Origin: Corynebacterium gottingense
GTDB taxonomy: Bacteria > Actinomycetota > Actinomycetes > Mycobacteriales > Mycobacteriaceae
Reading direction: 5' to 3'
DNA length: 64,000 bases
Assembly (NCBI RefSeq): GCF_003693265.1
Contig: NZ_RDRE01000008.1
Location: forward strand, 54,408 to 118,407
Shown here piece after piece: positions 30,964 to 38,562 of the stretch; the first letter of the stretch is position 1, and each line of letters starts with the position of its first letter. The notes below the pieces were generated by a model. That model had not been told where the DNA came from, did no database searches, and saw nothing but the letters and a program-made list of their open reading frames with translations. Both the position numbers and the translations under genes were made by a program.

Positions 30964-30982
30964 GCGCAACCCCTCTTCATCC

Positions 30983-31013
30983 GCGGGCACCCCTCCATCG
31001 GGTGCCCGCTTTT
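30983..31013 (+). terminator. Intrinsic terminator after the lipoprotein pair
   Basis: GCGGGCACCC, a 7-nt loop, GGGTGCCCGC, then TTTT. This is a perfect 10-bp GC stem with a U-run, 20 nt past the paralogue stop. Confidence 0.9.
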
Positions 31014-31105
31014 GCATGTGCACTGTTGGTAGTCGGGCAAGGGGAGGTCGACTGAGTTATCTGCAACACACTTTTTCTTGCGAGAGAGCGCTATTACCCC
31101 GTATC

Positions 31106-31124
31106 GTTCTGTATGATCTAGAAC
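31106..31124. promoter_or_regulatory. Promoter with inverted-repeat operator candidate
   Basis: GTTCT-N9-AGAAC encloses a -10-like TATGAT (31112-31117), about 70 nt before the flavoprotein ATG. A dimeric repressor bound here would cover the -10. No regulator gene is adjacent. The arms are only five bases, so chance is not excluded. Confidence 0.4.
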
Positions 31125-31185
31125 AATTCCATGAATCGATCTTCTCGTTGGCGCATACATCGCCAGCTGTGAAAGGCACCCAACA

Positions 31186-31974
31186 ATGTTTGATCCCTAC
31201 AGACGCCCCACAGTGGCCGTCATCGGCGCCGGCCCTGCTGGCGCTACCGCTGCCGCAGAATGCGCATTCTCCGGCTTTGACACCACCCTCTTTGACAAGC
31301 GCGAAGCAATCGGCGGCCACCTGGCGGCACCCGATGCGGAACCTGTGTCCAAGCGTCTCCACTACCGCACGCCGTACCTCAAGGTGACCAAGGTGGACGG
31401 TTCTGCTGCTGCCGCCGCGCGCCACCTCGCCGCGGCAGTGCAGGCGGGCGGCGCGGAATTCCGCCCGCACACCACGGTCACCGGTGCTGTGTTTGATGAA
31501 GGCGAAGGCCAGTGGGAGGTGACGTTCATCGATGCACAAGGCGGCGAGCACACTGAGCGCTTTGACATTCTCGTCCGCGCCACCGGCGAGGCATCGCCGT
31601 GGATCGCAGTCCCCGGCCGCCCAAACATCTCGGTCGATGACCTCTACCTGCACCACGGCGTGGAAGTTGTCGGTCTGCCGAACGCGCTGTTTGTCGACGG
31701 CCCCTACCCCACCGATTCCAGCCTCAAGCGACACCCCTTGGCCGTGCTCGAAGCGCGCGGCGATTACGCCCGCCGCTACGCCCGACAGCTAGAAATCCGC
31801 GGGCCCGGTGCGCTGACCGTCAAGCGCGACAAGTGGCTCGTGCAACCCGGCGCCGTCCGCGGCATTCGCTCGAAGCTATCCGAGTTCGATGCGACCGTCC
31901 ATCAGTTCAAGCGCGCCTCTCACTATGCCGACGACGCCCGCCGAACCGCCCGAGCCACCGCAGCGGCACACTAA
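31186..31974 (+). CDS. Short FAD-binding oxidoreductase-like protein
   Basis: 262 residues. The Rossmann FAD motif VAVIGAGPAGATAAAECAFSG is followed by TTLFDKREAIGGHLA, as in flavin monooxygenases of the BVMO/CzcO type. It also has a DILVRATGEASPWIAVPG NAD(P)-type segment, but the protein is roughly half the usual length and lacks most of the second half. The C-terminal ~60 residues (RGIRSKLSEFDATVHQFKRAS) are unusual. It is 20 bp before the MpaB-type gene and probably its partner. Substrate unknown; it may be a reduced, specialised reductase or a decayed monooxygenase. Confidence 0.72.
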   Translation: MFDPYRRPTVAVIGAGPAGATAAAECAFSGFDTTLFDKREAIGGHLAAPDAEPVSKRLHYRTPYLKVTKVDGSAAAAARHLAAAVQAGGAEFRPHTTVTGAVFDEGEGQWEVTFIDAQGGEHTERFDILVRATGEASPWIAVPGRPNISVDDLYLHHGVEVVGLPNALFVDGPYPTDSSLKRHPLAVLEARGDYARRYARQLEIRGPGALTVKRDKWLVQPGAVRGIRSKLSEFDATVHQFKRASHYADDARRTARATAAAH

Positions 31975-31994
31975 TCAAGCCCGAAGGAGACACC

Positions 31995-32924
31995 ATGACT
32001 ACCGTCCACCCGTCGACGAAGAACGAGTCCGCTGCCGACGCGGGGCTCAACGCAGCGCAGGAAGCGGCTCAGGGCCACGTCGCCGAGCCGCAACCCGGCC
32101 TGCCCGAGCTCGGCCCGGATTCCATCCTTTGGGATCGTTTTGGCGACTGGCGCTCCGCATTCGTCGCCCTGGCCGCAGGCGTGCTGCAGATCGCGCACCG
32201 GGACATCAGCCGTTCCCTGGTCCAGCAATCCAACGTGTTTGATAACGAGGTCGCGCGCCTAGTTCGCTCCGCATTCCCAATCATCCGCGCAGTGTACGAA
32301 GGGCCCGAGGTTGGCTCAATGATCCGCGACTTCCACAAGGACATTAAGGGCACCCATCCGGATGGCTCGCGTTACCACTCGCTGAACCCGGAGGTCTACT
32401 ACTGGGCACACGCGACGTTTGCCGCGATGCCGTACCAGCTTGCCGGCAACTTCATGCCGGATATGACCAAGGCGGAGAAGGATCAGCTCTTCCAGGAGTG
32501 TCGCACCTGGTACAGCTTCTACGGTGTCGCCGAACCCGAAAGCGCACCGAAGACGTACGACGAGTATGTCGAATTCATGGACCGCATGATCGACGAGCTC
32601 GGCCCCAGTGAGACGATCGAGCGCTCCCGCATCATCAATGGTCTGACGCTCGACACACCGGACCCGTCGGTGCCGAGATGGGCGTGGAAGCCGGTTGCCC
32701 CCTTCGCCTCCAAGCTCCTCCTCTGGGTGGCTATCGGCATGATCCCCGACAAGCTTCGTGACAAGCTCGGCTGGGAGTGGACCAAGAAAGATGCCCGTCG
32801 CCTCAAGCTGCTTTCTACGGGCACACGCGCTGTATTCTCAGTCCTCCCGCGCAAGGCGCGCATGGTACCGATCGCATCCCGCGCGTACGAGAAAGCCGAA
32901 GCCGAGGGCGGCTTCCACTACTAA
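31995..32924 (+). CDS. MpaB/DUF2236 family oxygenase-like protein
   Basis: 309 residues with the DUF2236 signature DFHKDIKGTHPDGSRYHSLNPEVYYWAHATF, whose His residues are heme-ligand candidates by analogy with latex-clearing proteins. The start ATG follows AAGGAG. It shares family and motif with the gene at 35832. The exact reaction is unknown; relatives oxidise lipids or polyisoprenoids. Followed by a strong terminator. Confidence 0.83.
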   Translation: MTTVHPSTKNESAADAGLNAAQEAAQGHVAEPQPGLPELGPDSILWDRFGDWRSAFVALAAGVLQIAHRDISRSLVQQSNVFDNEVARLVRSAFPIIRAVYEGPEVGSMIRDFHKDIKGTHPDGSRYHSLNPEVYYWAHATFAAMPYQLAGNFMPDMTKAEKDQLFQECRTWYSFYGVAEPESAPKTYDEYVEFMDRMIDELGPSETIERSRIINGLTLDTPDPSVPRWAWKPVAPFASKLLLWVAIGMIPDKLRDKLGWEWTKKDARRLKLLSTGTRAVFSVLPRKARMVPIASRAYEKAEAEGGFHY

Positions 32925-32946
32925 CGGCTGCCACCGCGACGAGAGT

Positions 32947-32982
32947 GCGCCAGGTTTCTTCCCGAGACCTGGCGCCTTCTTT
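32947..32982 (+). terminator. Intrinsic terminator after first MpaB-like gene
   Basis: GCGCCAGGT, an 11-nt loop, ACCTGGCGC, then CTTCTTT. Perfect 9-bp stem, 23 nt after the stop. Confidence 0.82.
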
Positions 32983-33049
32983 ATGCACTGCGCCCGGAGG
33001 CGAGCTTTCTCGTTGTGTGTCCGTGTTGTGGCTCAACGTACGGACGAAA

Positions 33050-33390
33050 TTCCGCACGGGCGGAAAGCTCGGCTCCAAAAAGTTCCGCACAGGCGGAAAA
33101 CCGTCCCCAAACCTCCCGTCCTCGTGCACTCCGTGCGATCAAGAATTCCGCACAGGCGGAAAGCTTGGCCTCAAATAATCCGCACACGCGGAAAAGCCGG
33201 CCCCAAAAAATTCCGCACAGGCGGAAAAGCTGGGCCCGAAAAATTCCGCACAAGCGGAAAAGCCGGGCCCGAAGAATTCCGCACAGACGGAAAACTCGGG
33301 CCCCCAAAAACTCCGCACACGCGGAAAATCTGACCCCAGTCCTCCCGACCTCGTGTACTCCGTGTGATCAAAAATTCCGCACAGGCGGAA
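33050..33390 (-). repeat. Tandem array of nine 33-bp terminator-like hairpins
   Basis: The core TTCCGCACAGGCGGAA recurs at 33050, 33083, 33146, 33178, 33211, 33244, 33277, 33311 and 33375. Spacing is ~33 bp except two ~64-bp gaps, which contain near-identical 33-nt segments (CCTCCCGNCCTCGTG...GTGATCAA), showing a higher-order duplication. On the minus strand most units read TTCCGC-loop-GCGGAA followed by T4-T6, the form of intrinsic terminators. They stand downstream of the DUF6114 gene. The inter-unit segments (AGCCGGGCCC...) are similar to one another, unlike CRISPR spacers. Confidence 0.85.
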
Positions 33391-33427
33391 AAATCAGAGC
33401 CCAGTCAGAACTATCTGCTCGCCCAAT

Positions 33428-34825
33428 CTACGGAACTGTCAAACGAACCGACGGCGCACTAAACCCTTGTCCGTAGAGCGTCACCATTTGCATGGTCACG
33501 TTGTTCAGCGAGATCTCATTCATCAACATGTCGGGCACTTCTACATTGGGAACGGGGCGCTTATCGGGTACACCGAGCTGATCGAGGACCGAGTTGATGT
33601 CACCGCTGAGATCGACCGTCACGGGGATGGTCGGGAGATCACGCACAGCGGGCGTCGCAGTCAAGCCTGTAGCCACGACTTTCACCGGCCCATTCGTTAC
33701 GGTCGTATCAACATTTCCCGTGGTCAGGTTCCCGCCGCCCATGCCGGGAATCTTAAGACCCAGGTTGTGCCCAACCAGCCGATCGCCGCTCAGCACCAGC
33801 GCTCGTTGCTGCTGTCCTCCCACGTTGACGTAGTCGAGCGTCGCGTGCACATTACCGGTCAGCGTGACTTTGTCCGCAGTCACAATACTCGGCGCCGCAG
33901 CCGGGGCCAGCCCCGAGGGAATTGCGCTCGTACCTATCGACGCCCCCTCGCCCACCCCCGGAGCCGCCGGGGCCGCAGGGGCCGAACTCTCCGGTGCGGG
34001 CTGCGCCGGCGTCTGCAGACCGGGAACGTCGGGGACCGACGGCGCTGGCAACTGCGGAATCTCCGGCAACTGGAGTTCCGGGGCCGGAAGCTTTGGAAGC
34101 TCCACCTGCGGGAGCTGCGGCGCTGCGGGGGCCGCCGGTTCCTGTGCAGACACGACCCCAGTGTCGCCGAGCAGCAGTGCGAGGACCGCGTTCGCAGCAG
34201 CGACGGCCACGACCGAGTTCAGCGTGGAACCTCCACTCCACTTCGAGCTTCCCCCGCGCTGTTCGGTCTCGGATTCCTCGGGTTCGGACTCATCGAAGGC
34301 GTCCTCGGCGAACGGATCGAAGTCCTCCGGCTGCTCCGGTGCGTCGGCAGCCGACGCACGTTTCGTGTGCTTCCCTTTGCGCTTCTTCGCACTCTTCTCG
34401 CCCGGCTCCCAGCCCAGCGCAAGGGCGCCGCCGACAATGCCAAACAGCGCGCCCACAACGAAGCCGCCGAGGTTCGAGGTCGGCAGGGAGATCACCGACA
34501 CGATGATGGCCAGCACGCCCAAGTACACCGCGGTGGCGGGCTGCAACCAGCACCCGAGGCCGAACATGAACATCAGCACGCCGATGAGCAGGGTGGACAC
34601 GCCGGAGACGGTGGAGATCATCACCAGGATGTCGGAGACCTCAAACGTGATGTATGCCGGTGCCGCGATGACGAATCCGGAAATCATCATGAGCAGGCCC
34701 GGAATGAACGGGCGGTTCTTCCGCCACTGGTTGAAGCGGTGTGCCAGGCCCGGTGTGTCGTGGGTGGCGGTGTCGTGGTCGTCGATAAGCATGTGCTCCT
34801 CGTCGCTACTTGAGGCCGCAGGCAT
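33428..34825 (-). CDS. DUF6114 domain-containing membrane protein
   Basis: 465 residues: an acidic N-terminus, four hydrophobic helices (~40-145; PFIPGLLMMISGFVIAAPAYI), a charged loop, another helix (LNSVVAVAAANAVLALLLG), then a Pro/Ala-rich stalk (LPKLPAPELQLPEIPQLPAP) and a C-terminal ~170-residue domain outside the membrane. GGGGAG is five bases before the ATG at 34825, inside the previous gene's end. The pairing of DUF6230 and DUF6114 genes is known in Streptomyces; function unknown. Confidence 0.82.
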   Translation of the reverse strand: MPAASSSDEEHMLIDDHDTATHDTPGLAHRFNQWRKNRPFIPGLLMMISGFVIAAPAYITFEVSDILVMISTVSGVSTLLIGVLMFMFGLGCWLQPATAVYLGVLAIIVSVISLPTSNLGGFVVGALFGIVGGALALGWEPGEKSAKKRKGKHTKRASAADAPEQPEDFDPFAEDAFDESEPEESETEQRGGSSKWSGGSTLNSVVAVAAANAVLALLLGDTGVVSAQEPAAPAAPQLPQVELPKLPAPELQLPEIPQLPAPSVPDVPGLQTPAQPAPESSAPAAPAAPGVGEGASIGTSAIPSGLAPAAAPSIVTADKVTLTGNVHATLDYVNVGGQQQRALVLSGDRLVGHNLGLKIPGMGGGNLTTGNVDTTVTNGPVKVVATGLTATPAVRDLPTIPVTVDLSGDINSVLDQLGVPDKRPVPNVEVPDMLMNEISLNNVTMQMVTLYGQGFSAPSVRLTVP

Positions 34826-35393
34826 TGTCACTCCCCTTCACCACGGTCACACCAACGCCGGACGCGGAGAGGTACTCGGCGCCGATGGACGTAGTGGTGA
34901 TGTCGTCGGCACTGAGCGAGACTTTGTTGGAGTGCAGGCCCCAGGTTCCAGGCGCGGCCTGCGCGTTAACCTGCTGGGCGTCGATGCCCACGCTTGCGTC
35001 GGTGAGCTGGAGTGCGCCCTTAATGTCGTTGGCACCCACGACGAGGTTGCGGACCTCGACGCTGTTGTCGCCGTTGGCGCGAAGCGCGAGCGTGCCCTCG
35101 CCGACCATCGGGAGATCCGGCAGCGTGGCGGAAAGGCACAGGTTGGAAGCGTACGCGTGGCCAAACTTCAGGCGGGCGACCGGAATGGTGTCGTCCTCCT
35201 TCATCGGCTCACTATCCACAAACAGCGAGAAGTCCTCGCCATCCAAGTGCGTCATGCTGACCTTGAAAAAGGTGCCCGAAAGCGCCAGGTTTGCGGTCAG
35301 GCCTCCCTGTGCGACAGCGACGCCAGTGGCCCCGAACGCCAAGAGCCCGGTGGTCAACGCGACCGCGGTCTTCTTCCAGTTGAATTTCCCCAT
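34806..35393 (-). CDS. DUF6230 family secreted protein
   Basis: 195 residues with a cleavable signal (KKTAVALTTGLLAFGATGVAVAQGG) and a beta-rich mature part in which LCLSATLPDLP and DNACGLK each hold one Cys, a likely disulfide pair. It overlaps the DUF6114 gene by 20 bases, so both are made together. It probably acts at the cell surface. Confidence 0.82.
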   Translation of the reverse strand: MGKFNWKKTAVALTTGLLAFGATGVAVAQGGLTANLALSGTFFKVSMTHLDGEDFSLFVDSEPMKEDDTIPVARLKFGHAYASNLCLSATLPDLPMVGEGTLALRANGDNSVEVRNLVVGANDIKGALQLTDASVGIDAQQVNAQAAPGTWGLHSNKVSLSADDITTTSIGAEYLSASGVGVTVVKGSDNACGLK

Positions 35394-35831
35394 GGGGGCA
35401 ACCTTTCATCGTTGTGCAACCGTTTTGACCAATGCACCCTCGGGTGCTGCGGGGAGTGCTGAGGTTGTGCCTGAGACATCCATCAAAACGACACGCTCTT
35501 GTATGATTTGCCACACATTAGCACGACCGCGGTGGCCCAGACCAAACCGAATCCCATGACGTCCGCCACATGCGCCCATAGCGGAAAATACCGGGCACCC
35601 CCGCGGTCGCACTGCGAACCACTACCCGCACATAAGGTAGGTGCCCACACCAGATCCTCGCCGTCACAGCCCCAGAACGCCCGCAGAACGCCCACGTTTC
35701 AGCCGGCGCCTCGACACGGCCAAATCCTTAGGGCCGGAAAATGATGTGACCCCCACCCGGCCAACCGCGCTGCTGTGCTACCGTTCACATATCAACCGAG
35801 ATGTCTACAAGCACATGAAATGAGGCAACTG
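35394..35831. other. Divergent intergenic region, no gene seen
   Basis: 438 bases between the divergent DUF6230 and second MpaB-like gene. No convincing ORF or RNA gene. It must contain both promoters. One strand has CATACA/TTGCCA-like hexamers near 35500, which I could not assign firmly. Confidence 0.5.
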
Positions 35832-36872
35832 ATGTCCACGCCAGTTTCCGCCAACTCCTCCAAGGGCGGTAAGCGCGAGCTCCGCCGCTCCCCACTCGGC
35901 CCGGACTCGCTCCTGTGGAAGTGGGGTTCTGACCAGCGCATCCAGCTCCTGCGCGGGTACACCGGCGTCATGCAGAACATGCACCCGGCCATCGGCCAGT
36001 CGCTGCTGGACCACTCCAAGTTCTTCGACGAGCCGTTCGCCCGTCTGGAGCGCTCCACCCCGCAGATCATCATGTCCATCTATGACGACGGCGACCTGGG
36101 CAAGCAGATCCGCGACTACCACACCACCATCAAGGGCACTCTGCGCAACGGCGAGCGCTACCACTCCATGAACCCCGAAACCTTCTGGTGGGCGCACGCG
36201 ACGTTTGTCTACCGCGTCATCTACGCCCAGGAGCTCTTCGGCACCCCCTTCACCCACGAGGAGAAGGACCAGATCGTGCGCGAGGGCGTGACCTGGTGGG
36301 ACCACTACGGCATGTCTGAGCGCCCGGTCATCGACAACTACGACGACCTCGTGGCGTACATGGACGAGATGGCCGACACCGTCCTCGAGCGCAACGAAAC
36401 CGTCGACTTCGCTCTGCGCACCGCCCGCGACGAGATGATCGCCCCGCCGGAAGGCGTCTCCCCGAAGGTGTGGAAAGTCATTTGGAAGCCGATCATGCGC
36501 AGCGTCATCTGGCTCACCTACGGCACCATCCCCGCCAAGGAGCGCGCCATCCTCGAGCTCGACTGGTCCGCAAAGGATCAAAAGCGCTTCGACCGCATTG
36601 CCAAGCTGGTGAAGAAGGTCTTTGACATCCTCCCGGAGGACAAGCGCTACATGGAGCCGGGCCGGTCCCAGATGATCAAGCACGGCATGATTTCCGGCGA
36701 GTACAAGGAGCCGAAGAACATCCGCCCATACCAGGGCAACGGCGACGAGGACCCGGAAGCAGAGCTCAAGGCCGCAGACGGCATCACCGTGTCCGCACGC
36801 AAGCAGCGCAGCACGCTTGACGACGATGCCGACGCCGTCGCCGCCCGCCGCGCAGCCGGCTGCCCGTTCTAA
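35832..36872 (+). CDS. MpaB/DUF2236 family oxygenase-like protein
   Basis: 346 residues, paralogue of the protein at 31995: IRDYHTTIKGTLRNGERYHSMNPETFWWAHATF aligns with its signature. It also has IPAKERAILELDWSAKDQKRFDRI near the C-terminus and a Cys-containing end AAGCPF. TGAGG lies 6 nt before the ATG at 35832; an in-frame ATG four codons earlier is possible. The next gene is an aldehyde dehydrogenase, consistent with an oxidation route that yields an aldehyde (inference). Confidence 0.83.
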   Translation: MSTPVSANSSKGGKRELRRSPLGPDSLLWKWGSDQRIQLLRGYTGVMQNMHPAIGQSLLDHSKFFDEPFARLERSTPQIIMSIYDDGDLGKQIRDYHTTIKGTLRNGERYHSMNPETFWWAHATFVYRVIYAQELFGTPFTHEEKDQIVREGVTWWDHYGMSERPVIDNYDDLVAYMDEMADTVLERNETVDFALRTARDEMIAPPEGVSPKVWKVIWKPIMRSVIWLTYGTIPAKERAILELDWSAKDQKRFDRIAKLVKKVFDILPEDKRYMEPGRSQMIKHGMISGEYKEPKNIRPYQGNGDEDPEAELKAADGITVSARKQRSTLDDDADAVAARRAAGCPF

Positions 36873-36893
36873 CCAGGAGTGAGCGCAAACTTC

Positions 36894-38477
36894 ATGCCAA
36901 TTCATCGTTTGAAGGAACAGCCGCTCCCGGAACATTTCCTGGAAATGCTGCTCAACTTGACCACCAACCGCGCGACGGGCTCGCTCGACGCCAGCGAGCG
37001 CCAAGATGTCACGTCCCCCTTCGTCGACCAGCCCATCGGCTGGGTCGGCGCCGGCACCGCCGCGGACGTCGATGAAGCGTTCCGCCGCGCCCGCACCGCC
37101 CAACGGGAGTGGGCCGCGCGCGACATCGCAGACCGGGTCGCTGTGCTCGAGCGCTTCCACGACCTGGTGTACCGCGAGCGGGAGCTGCTCGCGGACATCG
37201 TCCAGCTTGAGACCGGCAAGGACCGTACCGCCGCGTTCGACGAAGTCCTCGACGTCATGAACAACGCCCGCTACTACGCCAACACTGCGGAGCGCCTGCT
37301 CACCACGGCGAGCCGGGCGGGCGCGTTCCCCCTGATTACCAAGACGGCCGAGCAGCGCGTGCCCAAAGGCGTCGTCGGCCAGATCAGCCCGTGGAACTAC
37401 CCGCTCGCGCTCGGCGTCTCAGACGCGGTGGCCGCCCTCATCGCCGGCAACGGCGTCGTGGCAAAGCCGGACTGGCAGACCCCGTTCTCCAACCTCATGT
37501 CGCTCCACCTGCTCATCCAGGCGGGCCTGCCGCGCGACCTCTTCCAGATCGTCACCGGCTCCGGCGAGGAGGTCGGCGGCGCGATCGCCGCGCAGTGCGA
37601 CTACCTCATGTTCACCGGCTCCACCAAGACCGGCAAGCTGCTGGGCAGGACGGTCGGCGAGCGGCTCGTCGGGTTCTCGGCAGAGCTCGGGGGCAAGAAT
37701 CCGATGCTGATAGCCCCGGACGCTGACGTCGATAAGCATATTGACACGATCGCCACCGCCTGCTTCTCCAACTCCGGCCAACTCTGCGTGTCCATCGAGC
37801 GCATCTACGTGCCCGACGCGCTCTTCGACCGCTTCATCGCCGCATTCCGGCGCGCCGCGGAGTCCATCACCCTGGGCAAGGGACTGAACTGGGATTACGA
37901 GATGGGCTCGCTCATCAACCAGGCCCAGCTCGACCGCGTGCAAGCATTCGTGGACGACGCGGTGGCGAAGGGCGCAACCGTAGTGACCGGCGGAAAGGCG
38001 CGCCCGGACATCGGTCCCTTCCACTTCGAACCAACCATCCTCACCGGCCTCGGCGAGGGCACCGACCTGGCCACCCAGGAAGTTTTCGGCCCGGTCGTAT
38101 ACGTTCAGCGCGTGCGCGACATGGACGAGGCCGTCAAGCTGGCCAACGCAACCTCCTACGGCCTGAACGCCTCCGTGTTCGGCGCGCCGAACACGGCGTG
38201 GGCCCTCGCCCAACGCATTGAGTCCGGCAGCGTGACCATCAACGACGGTTACGCCTCCTCCTGGGCCTCCATCTCCACCCCGCTCGGCGGTGTGAAAGAA
38301 TCCGGCCTAGCCCGCCGCCACGGCCCCGAGGGCCTGACCAAGTACACGGAACCGAAGAACATCTCCCAGCAGCGAATCATGCCGATGCGCGGCCCCGCGC
38401 AGCTCCCCCGCCGCTACTACGGCACGCTGCTCACCACAGCGCTCAACCTGGGCAAGAAGCTACGGTTCCTCCCCTAG
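36894..38477 (+). CDS. gabD2: Succinate-semialdehyde dehydrogenase (NADP+) type
   Basis: 527 residues, aldehyde dehydrogenase superfamily. It has PKGVVGQISPWNYPL, the FSAELGGKNP segment with the general-base Glu, and NSGQLCVSIERIYV with the catalytic Cys; this last form is typical of GabD2 proteins. The substrate could be another fatty or semialdehyde given the neighbouring MpaB-type gene 21 bp upstream. AGGAG is rather far (14 nt) from the chosen ATG; a GTG at 36879 is the alternative. Confidence 0.88.
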   Translation: MPIHRLKEQPLPEHFLEMLLNLTTNRATGSLDASERQDVTSPFVDQPIGWVGAGTAADVDEAFRRARTAQREWAARDIADRVAVLERFHDLVYRERELLADIVQLETGKDRTAAFDEVLDVMNNARYYANTAERLLTTASRAGAFPLITKTAEQRVPKGVVGQISPWNYPLALGVSDAVAALIAGNGVVAKPDWQTPFSNLMSLHLLIQAGLPRDLFQIVTGSGEEVGGAIAAQCDYLMFTGSTKTGKLLGRTVGERLVGFSAELGGKNPMLIAPDADVDKHIDTIATACFSNSGQLCVSIERIYVPDALFDRFIAAFRRAAESITLGKGLNWDYEMGSLINQAQLDRVQAFVDDAVAKGATVVTGGKARPDIGPFHFEPTILTGLGEGTDLATQEVFGPVVYVQRVRDMDEAVKLANATSYGLNASVFGAPNTAWALAQRIESGSVTINDGYASSWASISTPLGGVKESGLARRHGPEGLTKYTEPKNISQQRIMPMRGPAQLPRRYYGTLLTTALNLGKKLRFLP

Positions 38478-38488
38478 CGTTCGCATTT

Positions 38489-38500
38489 GCTTACCGACGC
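38489..38500 (+). repeat. Oligonucleotide copy GCTTACCGACGC
   Basis: Copy of the over-represented motif 12 nt after the aldehyde dehydrogenase stop, with GCATTT directly 5' (full extended form). Confidence 0.55.
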
Positions 38501-38505
38501 AACAA

Positions 38506-38545
38506 CGCCTCCCCACCAGCGCGCAGCCGGTTCGGGGAGGCGTTT
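38506..38545. terminator. Hairpin between aldehyde dehydrogenase and pnp
   Basis: CGCCTCCCC, a 19-nt loop, GGGGAGGCG, then TTT. It lies between convergent genes and can serve both. Confidence 0.75.
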
Positions 38546-38562
38546 GCCGTCGCGGGTTCGAC

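Noticed and set aside
32758..33333. Proteins with FRTGGKLG-type 11-residue repeats
   Set aside because: The 33-bp repeat keeps several frames open on both strands; no ribosome site or consistent start, and it overlaps the end of the oxygenase-like gene and its terminator.
33050..33390. CRISPR array
   Set aside because: Repeats are 16 bp, segments between them are alike instead of unique, and no cas gene is near.
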